Source: Sporomusa sphaeroides DSM 2875 (GTDB lineage: Bacteria > Bacillota > Negativicutes > Sporomusales > Sporomusaceae). From it: a DNA stretch of 64,000 nucleotides. The notes under the pieces were generated by a model that was given only the letters and a program-made list of their open reading frames with translations, searched no databases and was not told where the DNA came from. The DNA is taken from contig NZ_CP146991.1 in NCBI RefSeq assembly GCF_001941975.2, forward strand, positions 290,501 to 354,500, read 5' to 3'. A program made the translations under genes and the position numbers. Of this stretch, positions 53,628 to 62,062 are shown in pieces (positions within the stretch are counted from its first letter, which is position 1; each line of letters begins with the position of its first letter).

Positions 53628-53951
53628 ATGAACAAGTGTAAAATTGAAGTTATTAAAACTACATTTGATGAAGAATTAGCGAGAGCCTATGGCTGCAAGG
53701 GACTGGGGAAATGTCCAATGCATAAAGTTGGCGATATCTATTATGGCGATTACGCTAAACCGGAAGGGCTATGTGATGAAGCCTGGAAAGCCATGTATCA
53801 ATATGTATTTGCCCTGGCACATGGGAGTGATATTTTTTATTATGGTGATTGGATCGATAAGCCTGGAGTGGCAATCTGCAGCTGTAATGATGGGCTAAGA
53901 CCAGTTATTTTCAAGATCACAGCCACAGATCAGGTATCAAACAAAAATTAG
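53628..53951 (+). CDS. TIGR04076 family protein
   Basis: 107 aa. Starts CKIEVIKTTFDEELARAYG and has CKGLGKCPMHKVGD, typical of the TIGR04076 family of small cysteine-containing proteins. Function unknown; cysteines at GCKG, KCPM and CSCNDG may bind metal. The ATG at 53628 follows AAAGGAG. Divergent from the HxlR regulator, which probably controls it. Confidence 0.85.
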   Translation: MNKCKIEVIKTTFDEELARAYGCKGLGKCPMHKVGDIYYGDYAKPEGLCDEAWKAMYQYVFALAHGSDIFYYGDWIDKPGVAICSCNDGLRPVIFKITATDQVSNKN

Positions 53952-54103
53952 CAGCAAACCAATATAAGTAACCATTCTTGATTTTGGACAGTGCTTTTGA
54001 GAAAGTAAGGCAAAAATAAAGTTATTGCCTAAAGTGTATTTTTATGTTATTTTTATAGACAATACAGTGAATCGGTAAATATAGGTTACAATTGTATATT
54101 GTA

Positions 54104-54292
54104 GAAGCAGGTGCCCTCCGGGGCTTAATAGGGAAGACCGGTGAAGACGGATGCTTGGCATCCTTCGAGTCCGGCGCGGTCCCGCCGCTGTAACGGTGAG
54201 TTTTGTCTCCATGATGCCATTAGGATCAACATCCTGAGAAGGCGAGGCAAAGCGATGAACCGTAGCCAGAAGAACTGCCTGTTTAGCAATCA
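54104..54292 (+). ncRNA. Cobalamin riboswitch
   Basis: Core motifs in order: AGGTGCCCTCCGGGGC, TAATAGGGAAGACCGGTGAA, GTCCGGCGCGGTCCCGCCG, CTGTAACGGTGAG and the B12 box GCCAGAAGAACTGCC near 54265. This order and spacing are those of the cobalamin riboswitch, with the variant GGTCCCGCC in place of GCTGCCCCCGC. It lies upstream of the ABC importer beginning at 54534 and is followed by two terminators, so it probably represses transcription when cobalamin is plentiful. Confidence 0.92.
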
Positions 54293-54377
54293 CCGAATAT
54301 GGATAGCTGCTGTTGTCTATCCATGGAACCCGCGAGCGATGGGGAAGGGGATTTTTGCATATGGCTGCGCCGTATTG

Positions 54378-54410
54378 AAATTCCTGACGTATTGTCAGGA
54401 ATTTTTATTT
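54378..54410 (+). terminator. Riboswitch terminator 1
   Basis: AAATTCCTGAC (54378-54388) pairs with GTCAGGAATTT (54394-54404), a perfect 11-bp stem with loop GTATT, followed by TTATTT. An upstream hairpin ATGGATAG / CTATCCAT (54299-54324) may be the competing structure. Confidence 0.8.
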
Positions 54411-54428
54411 ACGGGACAATATGTGGAC

Positions 54429-54464
54429 AAAGTCTTCCGCTTACGCGGAGGACTTTTATATTTA
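54429..54464 (+). terminator. Riboswitch terminator 2
   Basis: AAAGTCTTCCGC (54429-54440), loop TTAC, GCGGAGGACTTT (54445-54456), 12 bp with one wobble, followed by TATATTTA. It is the second terminator within 30 nt of the first. Confidence 0.7.
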
Positions 54465-54533
54465 TTACGTAAGTGCAATCGGGCTTTATTGGACAGATGG
54501 CGCCGATTGCAGAAGGAACAGGAGTGATGGAGT

Positions 54534-55472
54534 ATTCTTAAGCGACAATTGTTGCAGCGGCTTTTTCAAATCGTCATCGTACTTTTTGGTATTAGTTTTT
54601 TAAGTTTTCTGCTCATTTATCTGGCGCCCGGAGATCCGGTGCGGGCCATGTTCGCCGTTACCGGCAATATTCCATCAGAAGAAATACTGGAAGATATGCG
54701 GGAACAAATGGGGCTGAACCGCCCGTTTCTGGTGCAGTATGGACATTGGCTGATGAACTGCCTGCAAGGAGACTTTGGCACTTCTTATTCTCAGGGCAAG
54801 CCGGTGTCCGAGATGCTGGCGGTGCGGGTTCTGCCCACATTGCAGCTGGCGCTTTTGTCCCTGGTGATGATGCTGGTGATGGCGGTACCGGCAGGAGTGC
54901 TATCGGCCTTGCATCAAAACCGGTTTTTGGATTATTTTATCCGGGCGGTTACCTTCACCGGCATTTCTTTGCCGAATTTCTGGGCGGGGCTGCTGCTCAT
55001 TTACTTTGTGGCGCTTAAACTGGAATTGCTGCCGGTTGTTTCCACCGGCATGGGCTTGCAGAAGATGATTCTGCCAGCCTTTACCCTGGCCTTTGCCATG
55101 GCAGGGAAATATGCGCGTCAGGTTCGCGCGGCTATATTGGAGGAAATGAGTCAGGACTATGTCTATGGAGCTTTGGCTAGAGGATTATCGGAAACAGTTG
55201 TGCTGTGGCGGCACGTTATCCCCAATGCCATGCTGCCGCTCTTAACGCTGCTGGGGCTGTCCCTGGGTTCACTGCTTGGCGGCACAGCGGTTGTTGAAGT
55301 CATTTTTTCCTATCCGGCACTGGGCAGCCTGGCCATCAACGCCATTACGTCGATGGACTACCCCTTGATTCAGGGATATGTCTTGTGGATTGCCCTGATT
55401 TATATGATCGTTAATTTGGCAGTGGATGTTTCTTACAGTTTTCTGGATCCACGCCTCAGGAAAGGGGTATAA
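54534..55472 (+). CDS. ABC transporter permease 1 (nickel/peptide class, NikB-like)
   Basis: 312 aa, six membrane helices, inner-membrane half of a nickel/dipeptide-type importer. The start region is followed by LIYLAPGDPVRAMF and later the EAA-loop segment ALARGLSETVVLWRHVIPNA. TTG 54549 has no ribosome site in reach. ATT 54534 lies 9 nt after AGGAG (54520-54524) and gives MLKRQLLQRLFQ-like, closer to NikB/DppB family starts. First gene under the cobalamin riboswitch. Confidence 0.9.
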   Translation: MLKRQLLQRLFQIVIVLFGISFLSFLLIYLAPGDPVRAMFAVTGNIPSEEILEDMREQMGLNRPFLVQYGHWLMNCLQGDFGTSYSQGKPVSEMLAVRVLPTLQLALLSLVMMLVMAVPAGVLSALHQNRFLDYFIRAVTFTGISLPNFWAGLLLIYFVALKLELLPVVSTGMGLQKMILPAFTLAFAMAGKYARQVRAAILEEMSQDYVYGALARGLSETVVLWRHVIPNAMLPLLTLLGLSLGSLLGGTAVVEVIFSYPALGSLAINAITSMDYPLIQGYVLWIALIYMIVNLAVDVSYSFLDPRLRKGV

Positions 55473-55478
55473 CCGGCG

Positions 55479-57899
55479 ATGGCGCGGAGCAGATGTCAAT
55501 TTTACATATTTCTGGCCTTGGTGTTAGGCATCGTGGCAGTGGCGGTGTTTGCCCCGCAGATTGCTACCCATGATCCGGGACAGGCTGTGTTGACTGCAGC
55601 CAACAAACCACCGAGCAGCGAACACTGGTTTGGCACCGATCGTATGGGGCGGGATTTGTTCTCGCGGGTTATTTATGGTACCCGCACCTCGCTGGCTTCG
55701 ACTTTGGTTTTAGTGGTAAGTATCTTTACCGTAGGCGGTGTGCTTGGGGTTGTGTCCGGCTACATGGGCGGCAAAACCGATACGGTAATCATGCGTATTT
55801 CCGATATGATGGTATCCTTTCCCGGCATGGCGCTGGCCATCGCGATGGCAGGCATCATGGGGCCGAGCATCACCAATGCCGTAATCGCTATCACTATGGT
55901 TAGCTGGACCAAGTACGCAAGACTGGCCCGCAGCCTGGTGCTAAAGGTCAAGCATCAAGATTATATTTTGGCTGCCATTATGTCTGGTTCCCGCACGCGG
56001 TATATCCTTTGGCGATATATGCTGCCTTCGGTTTTACCCACCTTAGCCATTACTGCCGCGACCGATATGGGGGGGATGATGCTGGAGCTTGCCGCTTTCT
56101 CGTTTTTGGGGCTGGGCGCACAGTCCACCTCGATTGAGTGGGGATATATGCTCAATGAAGGCCGGGCCTATCTGGAAGCTGCCCCCTGGCTGATGCTTTT
56201 TCCCGGGCTTGCCATTTTCATTACGGTGGTGGCATTCAACTTATTAGGGGACAGCTTGCGGGATATTCTTGACCCGAAGGAGCAAATTAATATTTTTCAG
56301 AAAAAAAGGAGAGTACCAAACATGAACAAGCAAATCAAGGCTGCAGCTTTGCTGCTGATTGTCTGCATGCTGGCTGTCACAACAGGCTGCGGCGGCAATT
56401 CACAGCAAGCAGCTGCCACCAACAATCATCTGAAATTTGGCTGCTACAATTATTCAGATTCCTTCGACCCGGCCAATAATGAAAATTCCAGTTGGGTCGC
56501 GATGCGTTTTGCTGTCACCGAGAGTCTTTTCCGTTTTTCCGATAAGGTGGTAGCCGAGCCTAATCTGAGCGACAGTTATCAGGTTTCGGACGATTACACC
56601 ACCTGGACACTTCATATTCGCAAGGGCGTCAAGTTCTCCAACGGCAACGATGTTACCCCTACAGCCGTCAAGGCGTCTATTGAGCGCCTGTACAAAAATA
56701 CCGATACTGCGCAGGGCGGCAAAGGCAACTCCAAGCCAAAGGGTTATTTGATTTACAATTCCATTACGGCAGATGACGCAGCTGGAACGGTAACCATCGT
56801 GTGCAGTAAGCCTACCTCTAATATCCCCGGCATTCTGTCACACCCTTATTTCGCCATTATTGATGCGTCTGTGGCTGACAAGGAAATTATCGGGACAGGG
56901 CCGTATAAGGTGGACAGTTTTAAAGCCGGTGTCAGTGTGGAGATGTCCCGCAATCCGCATTACTGGAATGGAGCTGCTCCTTATGAAAAGGTTACGGTTA
57001 TGTTTATTGATGACAGCTCCACCAAGGCCATGGCGCTGAAGCGGGGCGATGTTGATCTGGTCGAGAATATTACCACTGCCAGTGATTTGAAATCGCTTTC
57101 CAGCGACAATGCCTATTATGTTTCCACGGCGGCGGGTGTGCGTACCGCCAACGCCTATATGAATTTCCACGGGGTACTGAAAAATGACGCATTGCGTCAG
57201 GCTATTATGATGGCGTTGGATAAGCAAACCATGTGTGATATCACGACATCAGGCATGTATAAGCCGGGCATTTCGGTATTGCCTTCTTCCCTGGCTTATA
57301 ATTATGACAAGCTGACCAATCCGTTTCCCTTTAACAAACAGGCGGCTATAGCCCTCTTGGACCAGGCAGGCATTGTAGACAAGGACGGTGACGGCTGGCG
57401 CGAGCTTGACGGGAAAATGATCAATCTGGATCATGTTGCCTTTACCAGCCGTAATCTGAACGACTTTGCCGAGGCCGTTGCTCTCCAGCTAGCCGAAATC
57501 GGCATTAAGGTAACAGTCAACATCCGCGATTATGACACTGCACTTGCCCTGTTAAAGGCCGGCGAGTTCGATCTGTGGACATGCAATACGCTTACTGTGG
57601 GTGTAGGTGATCCGCAAGCCTATTTGGGCAACTGGTACTCCGGTAACTCCGGCGGTTTCGGCTATTATTCCAATCCCAAGTATGATGCCGCTTTTGAGCA
57701 GCTGATGGTAGAGATGAACCAGGATCGCCGGGTGGAGCTTATTACCCAGCTGCAGCAGATTCTGATTGATGATGCCGCTACCATTGCTTATGGCTATTAT
57801 AACAGCCGGATGTTCAGCCGGGCTAATAAGGTTACAGGGGCAGATATTGCCACTATCGACTACTACTGGCTGACTACCGGTATCAAGCCTGTAAGGTAA
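55479..57899 (+). CDS. NikC-like permease fused in frame to a NikA/DppA-type binding lipoprotein
   Basis: One open frame of 806 codons joins two usual genes. Residues 1-281 are the second permease (TDRMGRDLFSRVIYGTRTSL, DPKE near the end). Residues 282-806 are an SBP_bac_5 binding protein with its own RNKQIKAAALLL-like signal, lipobox TTGCGG, and ribosome site AAAGGAGA just before ATG 56322. The linker QKKRRVPN is encoded by an A7 run (56301-56307); with six A the permease would stop at a TGA overlapping the ATG. Either a real fusion, with the signal helix as a seventh segment, or two proteins by internal start or slippage. Confidence 0.82.
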   Translation: MARSRCQFYIFLALVLGIVAVAVFAPQIATHDPGQAVLTAANKPPSSEHWFGTDRMGRDLFSRVIYGTRTSLASTLVLVVSIFTVGGVLGVVSGYMGGKTDTVIMRISDMMVSFPGMALAIAMAGIMGPSITNAVIAITMVSWTKYARLARSLVLKVKHQDYILAAIMSGSRTRYILWRYMLPSVLPTLAITAATDMGGMMLELAAFSFLGLGAQSTSIEWGYMLNEGRAYLEAAPWLMLFPGLAIFITVVAFNLLGDSLRDILDPKEQINIFQKKRRVPNMNKQIKAAALLLIVCMLAVTTGCGGNSQQAAATNNHLKFGCYNYSDSFDPANNENSSWVAMRFAVTESLFRFSDKVVAEPNLSDSYQVSDDYTTWTLHIRKGVKFSNGNDVTPTAVKASIERLYKNTDTAQGGKGNSKPKGYLIYNSITADDAAGTVTIVCSKPTSNIPGILSHPYFAIIDASVADKEIIGTGPYKVDSFKAGVSVEMSRNPHYWNGAAPYEKVTVMFIDDSSTKAMALKRGDVDLVENITTASDLKSLSSDNAYYVSTAAGVRTANAYMNFHGVLKNDALRQAIMMALDKQTMCDITTSGMYKPGISVLPSSLAYNYDKLTNPFPFNKQAAIALLDQAGIVDKDGDGWRELDGKMINLDHVAFTSRNLNDFAEAVALQLAEIGIKVTVNIRDYDTALALLKAGEFDLWTCNTLTVGVGDPQAYLGNWYSGNSGGFGYYSNPKYDAAFEQLMVEMNQDRRVELITQLQQILIDDAATIAYGYYNSRMFSRANKVTGADIATIDYYWLTTGIKPVR

Positions 57900-57903
57900 T
57901 GCG

Positions 57904-58692
57904 ATGATACTGCAGTTTCGTAATATATCGGTTGCCTATGGGGATGGGGGCCCATCCCTTACAGGCTTTACACTAGATGTGGCGGCGGGAGAGATTGTCG
58001 CGCTGGTGGGCGAAAGCGGCAGCGGCAAAACCACCGCCATCCGGACGGCCATTGGACTTTTACCCGGCGGCGGCGAAGTCGTCGACGGGGATATTCTGTT
58101 TAACGGAAAATCTCTGCTTACGTTATCGTCCAAGGAATGGCAGGCTTTGCGCGGCAGGCAAATGTCGATGATTTTTCAGGATTCGGGAGCTATGCTCAAC
58201 CCCATCCGCCGGATTGGCAGTCAGTTTGTTGAATATATCCGCGCCCACCAGTCGGTGCAGAAGCAGGAAGCGTGGGAGCTGGGGCGGGTGATGCTGGAGC
58301 GCATGGGACTGCCCCATAGCGAAACCATCATGAATTCGTATACTTTTCAGCTTTCCGGCGGGATGCGCCAGCGGGTGGGCATCGCTATGGCGATGGTGTT
58401 TCAGCCGCGGATTCTGTTGGCTGATGAGCCTACCAGCGCCCTGGATGTTACAACCCAATCGCAGATTATCCGGCAGATGCTGGAGCTGCGCGGGAAATAT
58501 GGCACTGCGATTCTGCTGGTAACCCATAACCTTGGTGTGGCTGCCTATATGGCAGACCGCATCATTGTCATGAAAGATGGCCGCATTGTTGAACAAGGAA
58601 CCAGGGAGAGTCTTTTGCATCAGCCGGCTGCCTCTTATACCCGGGATTTACTGGAGGCTGTTCCGTCCATGAGGGGGGAACGCTATGTCTGA
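57904..58692 (+). CDS. ABC transporter ATP-binding protein, NikD/DppD-like
   Basis: 262 aa ATPase. Walker A GESGSGKTTAIRT, Q-loop MSMIFQDSGAMLNPIRR, signature LSGGMRQRVGIAM, Walker B ILLADEPTSALD and H-loop LLVTHNLG. Energises import through the permease pair. ATG 57904 follows AAGG. It overlaps the next gene by 8 nt. The family is that of nickel, dipeptide and oligopeptide importers. Confidence 0.95.
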   Translation: MILQFRNISVAYGDGGPSLTGFTLDVAAGEIVALVGESGSGKTTAIRTAIGLLPGGGEVVDGDILFNGKSLLTLSSKEWQALRGRQMSMIFQDSGAMLNPIRRIGSQFVEYIRAHQSVQKQEAWELGRVMLERMGLPHSETIMNSYTFQLSGGMRQRVGIAMAMVFQPRILLADEPTSALDVTTQSQIIRQMLELRGKYGTAILLVTHNLGVAAYMADRIIVMKDGRIVEQGTRESLLHQPAASYTRDLLEAVPSMRGERYV

Positions 58693-59635
58693 CTTTATTC
58701 TGGAGGGCAAGGGCTTGACGCAGTGCTACAAAACCGATACCGGTCGTGTTCTTACCGCTTGCCGTGCTGTCGATGTCACGCTGCGCAAGGGAGAAACGCT
58801 GGGCATTGTGGGCGAGAGCGGCTGTGGCAAAAGTACGCTGCTGCGGATTCTGACCCAATTGGAACGTCCTGCTGAAGGCCGGTTGTTTTTCAATGGACAG
58901 GAGATCACTTTTCTCAAAGGCGAGTCTTTGCGCCGCAATCGCTGTCATATTCAAATGGTATTTCAGGATCCGGCTGCCAGTTTTTTTCCGCGAATGAAGG
59001 TCGGTGAAGCCATTACCGAACCGCTCCGCAATTTTCGTAAGCTTTCCCGGCAGGAGCTGCTGGACAAGCAAGCCGAGCTGTTGGAACTGGTGGGCTTGCC
59101 GGCAGAGTACGCGGACCGGTATCCTCATTCCATGAGCGGGGGCCAGCGGCAGCGGCTTGCCATAGCCAGGGCGTTGGCGCTTGATCCGGATATTCTGATA
59201 TGTGATGAGGCCACTTCCGCCTTGGATGTGTCGGTGCAGCGGCAGATTATTGAACTGCTGGCAGACATTCAACGACAGCGCGGACTGTCGATCATTTTTG
59301 TTTGTCATGATCTGGCGCTCGTCCAGTCGATAGCGCACCGGGTAATGATTATGTATCTGGGCGGTGTTGTGGAAGCTCTGCCTGGTGATCAGGTGTGGAA
59401 TCAGGCCTGCCATCCCTATTCCAAGGCACTCTTGGGTTCTGTTTTCGCAACAGATATGGATTTTGACAAGCCGCTCAATACGCTGGAAGGAGATGTGCCC
59501 AGTCCGCTTGATTTGCCGTGCGGCTGTTCCTTTCATACCCGCTGCCCCAGCTGCGTGGAAATTTGCAGGCATGAACAGCCGGCGCTGCGGGAGATTGCTT
59601 CAGAGCATCAAGCGGCGTGTCATCTATTATTATAA
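58685..59635 (+). CDS. ABC transporter ATP-binding protein, NikE/DppF/OppF-like
   Basis: 316 aa ATPase with Walker A GESGCGKSTLLRI, signature MSGGQRQRLAIARAL, Walker B ILICDEATSALD, H-loop IFVCHDLA and a C-terminal cysteine-rich oligo-HPY extension (CGCSFHTRCPSC, EICRHEQP) typical of the peptide/nickel class. Pairs with the preceding ATPase. Confidence 0.95.
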   Translation: MSDFILEGKGLTQCYKTDTGRVLTACRAVDVTLRKGETLGIVGESGCGKSTLLRILTQLERPAEGRLFFNGQEITFLKGESLRRNRCHIQMVFQDPAASFFPRMKVGEAITEPLRNFRKLSRQELLDKQAELLELVGLPAEYADRYPHSMSGGQRQRLAIARALALDPDILICDEATSALDVSVQRQIIELLADIQRQRGLSIIFVCHDLALVQSIAHRVMIMYLGGVVEALPGDQVWNQACHPYSKALLGSVFATDMDFDKPLNTLEGDVPSPLDLPCGCSFHTRCPSCVEICRHEQPALREIASEHQAACHLLL

Positions 59636-59649
59636 AAGGCGGGATAGCT

Positions 59650-60612
59650 ATGAATACTTGGACAATATGCGGACAGGCAGTCGCATGCGGTGAAAAAAAG
59701 CAGATTATGCTGACTGCAGATATTGCCGGCTGCGAAATGCCGGCAGTGATGATCAAAGGGCAGAAGCCCGGAAAAACTGTTCTAATCACGGCAGCCGTTC
59801 ATGGCGATGAATATCCGGGTATCATTGCGGCAATCAGAGCGGCAAATGAAATTGACTCGGCGGCTGTAACCGGACAAATTTTGATCATCCCTTGTGTTAA
59901 CACAGCCGGATTTTGGGCAGGCAGCCGGTATGTGCCGTCAGATGGCGCCAATCTCAACGCCAACTACCCAGGTAAAACTGATGGGACAGCAGGTGAGCGA
60001 ATCGCCGACTTTTTTGTCAGACATATATTTCCCCAAACAGACTTTATCATTGACTTGCATAGCGGGAGCGCCATGGAGCCGCTGACGCCATGCCTGTTTT
60101 TCCCGGATACCGCAGGCGATGTGGTGCGGCAGGCAGCGAAAGCCGCTGCTTATGTTACCGATATTCCGTATTTGATCGCTTCAACGGCAGCAACAGGCCA
60201 CTACAGCTATGCTGCCAGCGCCTTGAAAATTCCGGGGCTGTTGTTGGAACGCGGCCATAGCGGCCTGTGCGAAGATAGTTGGGTCGAGGCATATTACCGG
60301 GATATCCGGCTTTTGCTCAGGCATCTGGCTGTATACCCTTATGAGGATAATAAGGCTGTATGCCCCAAAAAGGTGTTTCATAAAACTATCTATTTGTCTG
60401 CCGCGCATGCCGGTCTCTGGTTTCCTGTCATTACTGCCAATGCAGCCGTCAAGGAGGGCGATTTGCTCGGACGGATGGAGGATTTTTTCGGGAACACCAT
60501 AGCTGAGTACCGGGCTCAAGCTGACGGCACAGTGTTTTATTATCGGGGAGGCTTGGCGGTAAAACAGGGTCAGGAGTTGGTGGCTTACGGCTTGGAGAGA
60601 TATGCTGAATAG
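59650..60612 (+). CDS. M14-type deacylase (succinylglutamate desuccinylase/aspartoacylase family)
   Basis: 320 aa zinc hydrolase. Zn-site motifs VHGDEYPG and IDLHSG (His, Glu and His) and a GANLNANYPG loop are as in AstE/AspA proteins; the C-terminal third is a beta domain (ADGTVFYYRGGLAVKQGQEL). These enzymes remove acyl groups from acylated amino acids. It starts at ATG 59650 after AAGGCGGG, 14 nt from the OppF-like gene. Being last in a cobalamin-riboswitch importer operon, it may process the imported metal-carrying ligand. Confidence 0.88.
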   Translation: MNTWTICGQAVACGEKKQIMLTADIAGCEMPAVMIKGQKPGKTVLITAAVHGDEYPGIIAAIRAANEIDSAAVTGQILIIPCVNTAGFWAGSRYVPSDGANLNANYPGKTDGTAGERIADFFVRHIFPQTDFIIDLHSGSAMEPLTPCLFFPDTAGDVVRQAAKAAAYVTDIPYLIASTAATGHYSYAASALKIPGLLLERGHSGLCEDSWVEAYYRDIRLLLRHLAVYPYEDNKAVCPKKVFHKTIYLSAAHAGLWFPVITANAAVKEGDLLGRMEDFFGNTIAEYRAQADGTVFYYRGGLAVKQGQELVAYGLERYAE

Positions 60613-60932
60613 GGCAGCTGACGGCGTAAAACAGGCGGTTTTATAGTATAAACCGGAGGTAGGCAAAGACGATTTGGTTCAAGCACCGATACTGTTTATA
60701 TTAACTAAGTGAACTTGTTGCAGCGGCTTCCGTTTAGGCCAAAGGCCTGGCGGTAAGTCGTTTTTTTATGCCGGAAAAATGAATATTTTTTGTAATAATA
60801 CTATACAATATGTAAGTTTTCAGTAAAATCATCCAAGTTATGCATATTTTGTGAGTCTAGTGCTTATGATAATACTGGGGATAGTTTGAGTTAACAGACT
60901 AACTGTTAACCAACATTAGACCAGTAAGCGAG
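60613..60932 (+). other. Intergenic region before the LysM/M23 gene
   Basis: About 320 nt. It holds the terminator at 60725-60768, a GAGTCTAGTGC box (60853-60863) with GATAGT (60880-60885), and the inverted repeat GTTAACAG-ACTAA-CTGTTAAC (60890-60910). No small gene is apparent. Confidence 0.45.
60725..60768 (+). terminator. Terminator of the importer operon
   Basis: An imperfect stem with GGCC-AAA-GGCC at its tip and CTTCCG / CGGTAAG at its base, followed by GTTTTTTTA. Confidence 0.7.
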
Positions 60933-60941
60933 GTGATGTAT

Positions 60942-61826
60942 TTGAAGCTGCCGCGAATAAGTAACAAGCAATGGGCCTGTCTGGGCGGGGTTGCGCTGCT
61001 GACCGGAGTTTGGATTGCTCCCGGGCCGAGGGTCTCGCCGGAGACGGTTGTGAAAACACCTGCAGCCGAAGAACAACAAGTGGTGGAACCACCCCCAACT
61101 GCCGCTGTCCAGTCAAGTCAGCAGCCAATCCAAAAATATACGGTAGTGGCTGGAGACACTTTGAGTGGTATTGCTCAGGAACATGGCATTGACCTTGATA
61201 CACTAATGGCGGCAAACCCTGGCATCAGCGACCTTATTCACCCTGGTGACCAACTGGATATAGTGGCCAATAAGGGCGTAATTTACCAGGTAAATACCGG
61301 AGATACCTTATGGGATATTGCGCATACATATGGTATACGGGTGGAGGAAATCAAGTCAGCCAATAGTAAACAGGATGATCATCTTGCTGTTGGCGAAAAA
61401 CTTTTCATTCCCGGAGCACGTTGGGCCAGAGCCGAAACGGCGGTAGCGCGGGCCACGGTCAGCCGGTTTATTTGGCCGACCAGGGGCGAAGTATCCTCTC
61501 CGTTTGGCTGGCGCTGGGGCCGACTCCATGCCGGTGTTGATCTTGCCAACGATATTGGCACCCATGTTATGGCTGCCCGGGCAGGGAGAGTCATCTGGGC
61601 CGGATGGCGGGGCGGCTACGGCTACACTGTCATGTTGGATCATGGCGGCGGTTATGTCAGTCTCTATGGTCATCTGGACGATTATTTTGTTGAACGGGGC
61701 CAATATGTACGGGCAGGTCAACGGATTGCTTCCATGGGAAATACCGGCAATTCGACAGGTCCGCACCTGCATTTTGAAATCCAAAAAGACGGTGAGGCGG
61801 TAGACCCGATGGGGTTGCTGCCGTAA
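60942..61826 (+). CDS. LysM-containing M23 metallopeptidase (peptidoglycan hydrolase)
   Basis: About 294 aa. A short N-terminal membrane anchor, two LysM domains (YTVVAGDTLSGIAQEHGIDL and YQVNTGDTLWDIAHTYGI), then an M23 endopeptidase with zinc ligands RLHAGVDLA and HLHFEI, and GYVSLYGHLDDY. It cleaves peptidoglycan cross-bridges at the cell surface, often during growth or sporulation. TTG 60942 gives the best ribosome-site spacing (GAGGTGAT); ATG 60936 is possible. A terminator follows. Confidence 0.9.
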   Translation: MKLPRISNKQWACLGGVALLTGVWIAPGPRVSPETVVKTPAAEEQQVVEPPPTAAVQSSQQPIQKYTVVAGDTLSGIAQEHGIDLDTLMAANPGISDLIHPGDQLDIVANKGVIYQVNTGDTLWDIAHTYGIRVEEIKSANSKQDDHLAVGEKLFIPGARWARAETAVARATVSRFIWPTRGEVSSPFGWRWGRLHAGVDLANDIGTHVMAARAGRVIWAGWRGGYGYTVMLDHGGGYVSLYGHLDDYFVERGQYVRAGQRIASMGNTGNSTGPHLHFEIQKDGEAVDPMGLLP

Positions 61827-61830
61827 AAAA

Positions 61831-61868
61831 AAAAAGAGATTGCCATTGCGGCAATCTCTTTTTTTGAG
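61831..61868 (+). terminator. Terminator of the LysM/M23 gene
   Basis: AAAAAGAGATTGCC (61831-61844) pairs perfectly with GGCAATCTCTTTTT (61850-61863), loop ATTGC, followed by more T. Confidence 0.9.
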
Positions 61869-62062
61869 GGGGATTGTCTTAAATCAGTTGTTAATTTGCC
61901 TAATAAAAACAACTTCCTCATCCAGTGTTTTAAGTCCATTACCGCTACAATGTAAAGATTTGTCGTAGCCTGGAGTCAAAAATATTGTTATAATCAAACT
62001 GTTCTAAACTTTGCGAGCGGTAGTTAACAATTAGAGTTCGTACCATAATGGGAGATGAAACT

